IMG/VR virus record: IMGVR_UViG_3300020119_000039
Coordinates: 1-42,441 of that record
DNA length: 42,441 nt
Origin: a virus
Direction: 5' to 3' (one strand)
Each line of letters opens with the position of its first letter. Position 1 is the first letter of the stretch. The notes beneath the pieces are model-generated. The model worked only from the letters and a program-made list of their open reading frames with translations. It was not told the origin of the DNA and did no database searches. This document shows, in pieces, positions 37,245 to 42,441 of the stretch. The translations under genes were made by a program, and so were the position numbers.

Positions 37245-37543
37245 GACGTCGTCGCAAAAGCTACGTGCAAATCATGGCGCTGGACAGGCAGCACAAGAAC
37301 ACGCTGCGCAAGATGCAGGCTAACCAGTGCTGTTGGTGCGGTAAGCCTATGCAGGCGAAAAAGTCCTGGCAGTGGGATTACGAAACGATTGAGCACCTGA
37401 TGCCGCTCTCCAAAGGCGGCTCACATGAAATGTCCAATCTCGCCTTGGCACACAAGAAGTGCAACCAAGAGCGTGGCATAGAGGATCGCGAACCCCTGCT
37501 TAGGCGCGTAGCTAGGCGCTTTACCAACGAGCAGCAGCCATGA
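37241..37543 (+). CDS. HNH nuclease, 100 aa
   Basis: A complete small HNH protein: CCWCGKPM at residues 27-34 gives the first metal-binding CxxC, EHLMPLSKGGSHEMSNLALA the catalytic E/H-N region, and HKKCNQERG the end. GTG start overlaps the preceding stop. Small HNH proteins like this can nick DNA or act with packaging. It belongs to a set of several HNH-type genes in this genome. Confidence 0.85.
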   Translation: MRRRRKSYVQIMALDRQHKNTLRKMQANQCCWCGKPMQAKKSWQWDYETIEHLMPLSKGGSHEMSNLALAHKKCNQERGIEDREPLLRRVARRFTNEQQP

Positions 37544-37776
37544 CCGCGCCTGACTTCCGCGAGGATGTTGGGGATGACGACTGGACGTGGTGGCACCAGC
37601 TCGACCTCGAGAGACAACGTTACGAACTAACTGAGTTACAGGAGATGAGAAGTGAGCATTGCAACAATCGTTATCGGGCAAAGCGGGACCGGGAAGAGCG
37701 CGAGTTTGCGCAACTTGGACCCGTCTTCAACGCTGCTGATCCAGACCATCCTGAAACCGCTGCCGTTCCGTTCTAA
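37540..37776 (+). CDS. Hypothetical acidic protein overlapping the Sak4 gene
   Basis: A 78-codon frame with ATG at 37540 overlapping the preceding stop. The first 36 residues (TAPDFREDVGDDDWTWWHQL) look like a normal small phage protein; the rest overlaps the recombinase gene by 125 bases in another frame, as in the xis/int case. Stop TAA. It may be translationally coupled to the recombinase. Confidence 0.5.
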   Translation: MTAPDFREDVGDDDWTWWHQLDLERQRYELTELQEMRSEHCNNRYRAKRDREEREFAQLGPVFNAADPDHPETAAVPF

Positions 37777-38296
37777 GGAGTGGCGACCGATATCGAAGGA
37801 TGGCGGCAACATCATCGTGTCCGCTGACTCAGCGCAAATCGTCGTGGCGATGGAGAAGACTTCGCGCCCGGTGATTGTCGTGGACGATTTCCAGTATCTA
37901 CTCGCGACCGAGTACATGGCCCGAGCCCATGAGAAGGGCTATGAAAAATTCACGGAAATGGCCCTGCACTATTTCAACGTGCTGACCAAGGCAACGACGT
38001 TGCCGGCGTACAAGCGCGTCTATCTGCTGTCGCACACCGACACGAGTGAGGCGGGCCAAGTGAAGGCCAAGACGATTGGCAAGCTGCTCGACGAAAAGAT
38101 CACCGTCGAGGGCCTGGTCTCTATCGTCCTGCGTACGCACGTCATCAACGGGCAGTACGTGTTCAGCACGCGCAACAGCGGCAGCGACACCGTGAAGACG
38201 CCGCTTGAGCTTTTCGCCGACGAGCACATTCCGAACGATCTCTCTGAGGTTGATAGAAAGATCGTGGAGTACTACGGGTTGGCGGAGGCCGCGTGA
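37652..38296 (+). CDS. Sak4-like single-strand annealing/recombination ATPase
   Basis: A 214-residue RecA-fold ATPase: Walker A GQSGTGKS (9-16), Walker B VIVVDD (about 74-79), and QYLLATEYMARAHEKGYEKF followed by VYLLSHTDTS, the pattern of Sak4-type phage recombinases. These work with a phage single-strand-binding protein, here the DUF669-like gene at 38902. GTG start with AGGAGATGAGAA before it. It likely acts in replication-linked recombination. Confidence 0.85.
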   Translation: MSIATIVIGQSGTGKSASLRNLDPSSTLLIQTILKPLPFRSKEWRPISKDGGNIIVSADSAQIVVAMEKTSRPVIVVDDFQYLLATEYMARAHEKGYEKFTEMALHYFNVLTKATTLPAYKRVYLLSHTDTSEAGQVKAKTIGKLLDEKITVEGLVSIVLRTHVINGQYVFSTRNSGSDTVKTPLELFADEHIPNDLSEVDRKIVEYYGLAEAA

Positions 38297-38889
38297 TTGG
38301 TCAACGATTTGGCCGGCTCATGGTAGTTGCGCGAGCGCCTAATAAGGGCCGCCATTCCGCTTGGCTATGTGCCTGCGACTGCGGAAACGATACGGTTGTG
38401 TTCGGATCGAATTTGCGTCGCGGCTTTACGACGAGCTGCAAGTGTTTACACAAGGAAGTTACGAGCGCTGCAAGCAGAACCCACGGACTCAGCAAGACGC
38501 GTGCGTATCATATTTGGTGCGGCATGCTTGCCCGCTGCGGCAATCCAAAGAATCCGCGGTACTCCAGATACGGCGGGCGCGGTATCAGTGTCTGCAAAAG
38601 ATGGCTGAAGTTTGAGAACTTCTTAGCAGACATGGGCGATCCGCCAACCAGCCATCACACACTAGATCGCAAAGACAACGACGGCCATTACAACAAACGT
38701 AACTGCCGTTGGGCGACGCAGACGATGCAAGCACGAAACACGTCTGCAAATAGAAAGGTTCGATTCCAAGGAATGTTCATTCCGCTTGTTGAGCAATGCG
38801 AGCGGGCTCGACTTCCTTACAAAACAGTCCATCAACGCCTTAAGCGCGGGTGGCCAGTCTACAAAGCCTTGACAACCAAACTAGCCTAA
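38293..38889 (+). CDS. HNH-like zinc-finger endonuclease, 198 aa
   Basis: The N-terminal part has CACDCGNDTVVFGSNLRRG and TSCKCLHKE, a zinc knuckle; the second half SHHTLDRKDNDGHYNKRNCRW is the typical 'H.LDR.DNDGHY...NCRWA' HNH-like motif of phage genes, with a helical end. GTG start overlaps the Sak4 stop, and it separates the recombinase from its single-strand-binding partner, as expected of an inserted homing-type gene. Confidence 0.78.
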   Translation: MIGQRFGRLMVVARAPNKGRHSAWLCACDCGNDTVVFGSNLRRGFTTSCKCLHKEVTSAASRTHGLSKTRAYHIWCGMLARCGNPKNPRYSRYGGRGISVCKRWLKFENFLADMGDPPTSHHTLDRKDNDGHYNKRNCRWATQTMQARNTSANRKVRFQGMFIPLVEQCERARLPYKTVHQRLKRGWPVYKALTTKLA

Positions 38890-38901
38890 GGAGCTACAGA
38901 C

Positions 38902-39528
38902 ATGTTGACCTTCAACGAAAACGAAGCACGGAAAGCCGACAGCGGCGGCGTCATAAAGGAGACTGGAAAGTACGTCGGCGTCATCACGCGAGCGGAGAAG
39001 CTGACGAGCCGCAACGGCACCGCGGGCCTTGGCCTGTCGTTCAAGACGGCGGACGGTGCGAGCGCTAACTACCTCGACATCTACACGCAGAAAGCGAACG
39101 GCGAGAAGCTGTGGGGCGCGAACCTCGTGCAATCGCTCATGGCGTGCCTGAAGCTGAAAGAGGCGAAGGAAGGACCCATCAAGGTCGAGAAGTGGACGCG
39201 CGACCAGGGCATCGTGGAAGCCACGGTGACGGGCTACCCGGACATCATGGGAAAGAAGATCGGCCTGCTGCTCCAGAAGGAGCTGCAGTCGCACCACGAG
39301 ACCGGCGCCGATGTCGAGCGGTTGAATATCGTTGCGGTGTTCCAGGCGGATACGGGCCTGTCGGCGTCCGAGATCCTCGACGGGAAGACGAAGCCTGAGA
39401 AGGTGGATCAGAAGCTTCGCGCGTTGCTGCCGATTCGTGACAGCAGGAAGAAAGGCGCACCGCTCAAGGTGGTCGGCGGCGATTCGCCGGAATGGACCGA
39501 TGATGAATTGAGCAGCATCAAGTTCTGA
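38902..39528 (+). CDS. DUF669-like single-strand DNA-binding protein
   Basis: A 208-residue protein starting LTFNENEARKADSGGVIKET, the pattern of DUF669 phage proteins, with a central OB-like beta part (GKYVGVITRAEKLTSRNGTA, LGLSFKTADGASANYLDIYT) and the acidic C-terminal tail (WTDDELSSIKF) common to single-strand-binding proteins. Works with the Sak4 gene. AAGGAGCTACAG precedes the ATG. Confidence 0.8.
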   Translation: MLTFNENEARKADSGGVIKETGKYVGVITRAEKLTSRNGTAGLGLSFKTADGASANYLDIYTQKANGEKLWGANLVQSLMACLKLKEAKEGPIKVEKWTRDQGIVEATVTGYPDIMGKKIGLLLQKELQSHHETGADVERLNIVAVFQADTGLSASEILDGKTKPEKVDQKLRALLPIRDSRKKGAPLKVVGGDSPEWTDDELSSIKF

Positions 39529-39530
39529 TC

Positions 39531-39833
39531 ATGAGCGACGAAGCACTCATGGCCTGGCTGAACGCGGGGGCTCCTGCCCCGCTTTCGGCCGAGGAGTCAG
39601 ATGCGCGACGACGCGCGGAGTTCGTGCGCCGGTTCAGCGAAGCGCTCGACCCGCCGTTCGATCTTGGCCCTACGTCCGAGCTCCACGAGCAAGGCATCGC
39701 TCGCGCAGTGTGGCGAGTCCATTCGGATCTCAATCTGCTGGGCGAAGTCGCCTATAGCGACGTATGGCAGGCCATGAGTGCGCCTGTTAGGCGAGCTATC
39801 AAGGCGTATGTGGCCATGAAGGTAACGGAGTGA
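39531..39833 (+). CDS. Hypothetical early protein, 100 aa
   Basis: A 100-residue acidic, helical protein (SDEALMAWLNAGAPAPLSAE, RRAEFVRRFSEALDPPFDLG). The stop TGA is overlapped by the next GTG start. ATG lies two bases after the single-strand-binding gene stop. No family recognised. Confidence 0.55.
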   Translation: MSDEALMAWLNAGAPAPLSAEESDARRRAEFVRRFSEALDPPFDLGPTSELHEQGIARAVWRVHSDLNLLGEVAYSDVWQAMSAPVRRAIKAYVAMKVTE

Positions 39834-40027
39834 GTGAGGAACTGTCGCCGTATGAGGACTTGTGCCGCGCATTGCGAAGCGCCCGCCACCCAACCTGCCG
39901 GTTAGCGTGGGCGAGGCGAATAGTGCAGGCGCGTTTTGAGCGCGGTGATTACGAGATGTTAGGCGAGCTGAGTGTGGATATCAGAGAGGCAATGGCGATG
40001 AAGTTAGTGGAGGAAGTTAGATCATGA
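39830..40027 (+). CDS. Hypothetical early protein, 65 aa
   Basis: GTG at 39830 overlaps the preceding stop (GTGA). The protein is helical (SEELSPYEDLCRALRSARHP, MLGELSVDIREAMAMKLVEE). It ends directly overlapping the next ATG. Function unknown. Confidence 0.5.
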   Translation: MSEELSPYEDLCRALRSARHPTCRLAWARRIVQARFERGDYEMLGELSVDIREAMAMKLVEEVRS

Positions 40028-40338
40028 CCACGCCCAAGACGCCGACGGTGGAGGAGCAGATCGCGTGGTTAGAGTCTGCGCGCATTAGCGGCAGCGAGGC
40101 CACGGTCGAGGCGCACGCAAACGCCATCCTCTCCACCCTCCGCAACTACGCGGCGATGGAGAGGTGGATCAAGGAGCACGCACAGCACGACGAGAGACTA
40201 GGCGGCCAATGCTACGGGCTTGTCCGGGGCCGATATGTCGGTGACCCGCCTGACATGGTCTACGAGGAACACACGTGCAAGTGTGGGCTTGATGCGTTAC
40301 GCGCCGCCATCGACGCAGCGCGCGAGGGGGAGAAGTGA
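40024..40338 (+). CDS. Hypothetical early protein, 104 aa
   Basis: The sequence (TVEEQIAWLESARISGSEAT, AHANAILSTLRNYAAMERWI) is a common small phage early pattern with a C-terminal CKCGLDALRAAIDAARE segment. ATGA overlap with both neighbours. It has no established function. Confidence 0.55.
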   Translation: MTTPKTPTVEEQIAWLESARISGSEATVEAHANAILSTLRNYAAMERWIKEHAQHDERLGGQCYGLVRGRYVGDPPDMVYEEHTCKCGLDALRAAIDAAREGEK

Positions 40339-40820
40339 GGGACGCAGCCATCATCAGCGCGTGCGAGCGATACCGCTACATGCTTGAACGGATTTGGGGC
40401 CGCGATCATTCGCGACTCGTGCTGTGGGTGATGTTGAATCCGAGCACGGCTGACGCATCCACCGACGACCAAACTATCCGCAAGTGCCGCGCTTTCACGG
40501 AAGCATGGGGCTATGACGGCTTCCGCGTGGTGAACCTGTACGCATGGCGCGCGACCGATCCTGACGAACTATGGTCAGCGGAAGATCCGACCGGCGGTCC
40601 AGCGAATGAGGCGCACATTACGCAGTGGGCCGAGAATGCCGCGCTGATCGTATGTGCGTGGGGGAAGCCAGGTCCGAAGGAATTCCGTCCCAAGACGATT
40701 CGCGAACTGCTGGCCAGCAAAGGGCACAAGCTGCATTACCTGCGGCTCAACAAGGACGGCAATCCAGGCCATCCTCTCTATCTACCCGGCGCATTGACGC
40801 CGCAGGAGTGGCAGCCATGA
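40335..40820 (+). CDS. DUF1643 protein, 161 aa
   Basis: Residues 10-100 match the DUF1643 pattern: RYRYMLERIWG, LVLWVMLNPSTADAS, DQTIRKCRAFTEAWGYDGF and VVNLYAWRATDPDEL. The family occurs in many phages and bacteria; the function is unsettled, perhaps nucleotide or DNA modification. The GTG start overlaps the preceding stop. The gene is full length and in the middle of the early operon. Confidence 0.85.
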   Translation: MRDAAIISACERYRYMLERIWGRDHSRLVLWVMLNPSTADASTDDQTIRKCRAFTEAWGYDGFRVVNLYAWRATDPDELWSAEDPTGGPANEAHITQWAENAALIVCAWGKPGPKEFRPKTIRELLASKGHKLHYLRLNKDGNPGHPLYLPGALTPQEWQP

Positions 40821-41254
40821 CGACCCCCAACGCCGGCGCGGTGAGCGAGGAGCTGAACCTTCCGCTTGATGTGGTCGACACCGGCTTCGAAAGCTACGCC
40901 TCGCGCATTGAAGACGACGCCGGCATCGGTATCGCTATGTGCTTTTCGCACGATGACGCTGCCGCGATCGTCGAGCGCGTGAATGCGTGTACCGCCCTCC
41001 GCCAGCAGCTCGCCGAGCTACAGCGGGAGAAGGCCGCAGCCGTCGGCTTGCAGGAAGGCACGGCGCTAGTCGTGCGGCAGTTGGAACAGCAGCTCGCCGA
41101 GATGCGGGGGGCGTTGGAAACGCTACTGGCGAACGTTCATCCGTATCAGAGCGACAACGCTGGCGAGCTGCTATGCGTCGATACCGACGATCTAGAGCGC
41201 GTTAAAGCCATCTCCTCCCCCACCTCAGCCAGTCGCGAAGGCGGGGCAAAATGA
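40817..41254 (+). CDS. Coiled-coil early protein, 145 aa
   Basis: The N-terminal 60 residues (VVDTGFESYASRIEDDAGIG, FSHDDAAAIVERVNACTALR) are followed by a coiled coil (QQLAELQREKAAAVGLQEGT, VVRQLEQQLAEMRGALETLL). This layout is common among early phage proteins of unknown role. ATG at 40817 overlaps the DUF1643 stop; TGA overlaps the next ATG. Confidence 0.6.
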   Translation: MTTPNAGAVSEELNLPLDVVDTGFESYASRIEDDAGIGIAMCFSHDDAAAIVERVNACTALRQQLAELQREKAAAVGLQEGTALVVRQLEQQLAEMRGALETLLANVHPYQSDNAGELLCVDTDDLERVKAISSPTSASREGGAK

Positions 41255-41790
41255 AGACCAATGCTGAACTGAGAGCGTGGTGTGCCGAAAAATCTGCGGA
41301 GTTACAAAGGCTTTCTCCGTACGACATCATTCTCGCGTGGGCCGAATTCGAAAATCGCGATGAGTCCACTCCCGCGGCCGAGACGAAGGGGAAGTGCGAG
41401 ACGTGCGGCGGCACGCGCGAGAAATGCTTCGAGTTTGAGGGTGAGACGTGGTGTTCTCCGTGCCCAGAATGCAGCACCGCCCGCGCTCCAGCAGCCGACG
41501 TACCGTCAATGCGCTGCCCCAAGTGCGGCGAGTCAATGCCGGACCATGACGGCTTCGGCGTGCTGCATCACGAGAAGTGCGGCTACTGCACGCATGCATC
41601 GCGGATCAATGGCGTGTGCGAGTTGTGCGGGGATGGCGCCCGCGCTCCAGCAGCGGAGCCAATTCCGTACTGCGCTGCGCATGGGGTCTGGCCGTGTATG
41701 GCCTGCGGCACGAAGCATTCCGCTGATTGCGAATGCCCGTACTGCGTTGCGCCCAAAGCCCAGCCCGCCGCCGAGCGCGAGGGGAAATAA
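41251..41790 (+). CDS. Multi-zinc-finger early protein, 179 aa
   Basis: An N-terminal helical segment is followed by many CxxC pairs: CETCGG, CSPCPEC, CPKCGE, CGYC, CELCGD, CMACGT, CECPYC, enough for about three or four zinc sites. The proline/alanine linkers (ARAPAADV, ARAPAAEP) separate them. Such strings of zinc ribbons bind nucleic acid or proteins. Stop TAA abuts the next ATG. Confidence 0.6.
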   Translation: MKTNAELRAWCAEKSAELQRLSPYDIILAWAEFENRDESTPAAETKGKCETCGGTREKCFEFEGETWCSPCPECSTARAPAADVPSMRCPKCGESMPDHDGFGVLHHEKCGYCTHASRINGVCELCGDGARAPAAEPIPYCAAHGVWPCMACGTKHSADCECPYCVAPKAQPAAEREGK

Positions 41791-42084
41791 ATGAGAACAC
41801 GTCCTGACTACATCCATTTCGACGGCGATCATGTGATCGTACGTGTGCAAGTTTCAGTTCCTTGGCGCGACGAGGAGCTTTGCTACCAGCACGCTCTAGA
41901 TAGCCCAGGGATTCGCGAGGAGTTCGGCCCGCTTCCTGAGCCAAGGGGATTCAACGAGCGCGATGATTCGCTCACGTTTTTCCGACGCCGCGAACTTATC
42001 GAGAAGCGCGCGAAGTCGATCGAGATGATCGCTGACAGCATCACTCGTTCGATCCTTCACGCGATGGAAAAGGAGTCGAAATGA
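41791..42084 (+). CDS. Hypothetical early protein, 97 aa
   Basis: A 97-residue protein (TRPDYIHFDGDHVIVRVQVS, then LTFFRRRELIEKRAKSIEMI) with a beta start and a charged C-terminal helix. ATG directly follows the preceding TAA, and the TGA overlaps the next ATG as ATGA. Function unknown. Confidence 0.5.
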   Translation: MRTRPDYIHFDGDHVIVRVQVSVPWRDEELCYQHALDSPGIREEFGPLPEPRGFNERDDSLTFFRRRELIEKRAKSIEMIADSITRSILHAMEKESK

Positions 42085-42441
42085 CCCACACCCCAACGGA
42101 GACCCCAATGACCAAACTACGCGTCGGCCTCACCGCCATCCTCATCACCTGCGCCCTGATGTACGCAGCGACGGCGTTCGCGCAAGTACCGCTCGATCCG
42201 ACGCAGAGCGGCGCGTATCCACCCTACCCCGCCTACCTTACCGTCTCCTGCGGCGGCGTGAAGCTCTCGGTTCTCGAAGAAAGCGGCAACGTCGCGATGG
42301 TGTCGGCGACCACTAACTGCAACGGCTCGGGGCGCGGCGCGAAGGTCAAACACTATCTTGCGTGCTGGCGGGTGACGATCGCGGATGACCGCTACTACAT
42401 CCTCAACCGCGAGCTGGCGCTTTACGCCACGTGGCTGACGG
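42081..42441 (+). CDS. Secreted small protein, N-terminal part (continues at base 1)
   Basis: ATG at 42081 follows AAAGGAG at ideal spacing; an in-frame ATG at 42108 is also preceded by GGAG and begins directly with the signal sequence TKLRVGLTAILITCALMYAA, cleavage after AFA. The frame runs off the window and continues at base 1 to TGA at 157-159 once the 127-bp overlap is removed (130 residues from 42081, 121 from 42108). The mature protein is about 97 residues with four cysteines (SCGG, NCNG, ACWR, VCPT). A secreted early protein may alter the envelope; family unknown. Confidence 0.8.
   Translation, partial: MTHTPTETPMTKLRVGLTAILITCALMYAATAFAQVPLDPTQSGAYPPYPAYLTVSCGGVKLSVLEESGNVAMVSATTNCNGSGRGAKVKHYLACWRVTIADDRYYILNRELALYATWLT
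42315..42441. repeat. Right copy of the 127-bp exact terminal repeat
   Basis: Identical to bases 1-127. The junction gene proves that the copies are the same position on a closed molecule; removing one gives a 42,314-bp unit. Confidence 0.97.

Noticed and set aside
1-42441. Genome-wide reassignment of TAG to glutamine
   Set aside because: Several TAGs end genes where readthrough is not credible: 32821-32823 is followed by two more TAGs in an overlapping gene, and 34189-34191 leads into the HNH gene start. Most genes contain no internal TAG.
1-42441. Diversity-generating retroelement, which BPP-1-like phages may carry
   Set aside because: No reverse transcriptase, no template/variable repeat pair and no Mtd-like protein were found.
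1-42441. CRISPR array
   Set aside because: No regularly spaced direct repeats; the clustered TTCCGAA elements are short, unevenly spaced and in both orientations.

Overview
This window looks like one complete temperate podovirus genome recovered as a circular molecule. The first 127 bases are repeated exactly as the last 127, and a secreted-protein gene is split across the two ends and reads through perfectly when they are joined, giving a unit of about 42,314 bp. A TPR/glycosyltransferase-bearing podophage late operon, an HK97/SU10-type capsid gene, a PBSX-type large terminase and a tyrosine integrase point to the broad BPP-1/BcepC6B-like group of proteobacterial podophages (inference from gene order and protein character; no database search was possible). 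The host is probably a high-GC Gram-negative bacterium: there is an Rz/Rz1 spanin pair, and the attP site copies the 3' half of a host tRNA with anticodon CAU.

Layout. Two divergent transcription units leave a cro/cI switch at 34,430-35,120. To the right (plus strand, 35,479 through the circle junction to 2,110) runs an early operon of small overlapping genes. It encodes HNH proteins, a Sak4-like RecA-family ATPase, a DUF669-like single-strand-binding protein, a DUF1643 protein, many unknowns, and finally an excisionase-like gene and the integrase. attP lies immediately after the integrase. To the left (minus strand, 34,621 down to 2,231) runs a second long unit. It begins with Cro and replication/nuclease genes (HNH, VRR-NUC, a primase/helicase ATPase), then small genes ending in a candidate late antiterminator at 27,685-28,047 followed by a terminator. 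The late genes come next: surface proteins, terminase, portal, scaffold, capsid, a four-gene glycosyltransferase/methyltransferase cassette, tail and internal virion proteins, a beta-helix tailspike, and a lysis region with several small membrane proteins, a GH19 endolysin and nested Rz/Rz1. A small zincin and a PolB-type exonuclease close the unit.

Control. Three 17-bp operators of the form GTACAC-N5-GTGTAC lie between cro and cI, and a fourth perfect one lies directly before the early plus-strand operon, so one repressor probably controls both arms. A small membrane protein and a terminator follow cI.

Most unusual signals: (1) two otherwise intact genes, an HNH endonuclease and a holin-like membrane protein, are interrupted by single in-frame TAG codons although both flanking gene junctions fit the uninterrupted frames; (2) a 107-bp cluster of seven exact TTCCGAA/TTCGGAA elements follows the replication helicase gene and is a candidate origin; (3) two sites nearly identical to bacterial parS, one inside the attP region; (4) an intricately base-paired 255-bp non-coding region just before terL with a tRNA T-arm-like segment; (5) a pair of identical 14-bp palindromes 52 bp apart; (6) a glycan-modification cassette embedded between capsid and tail genes.
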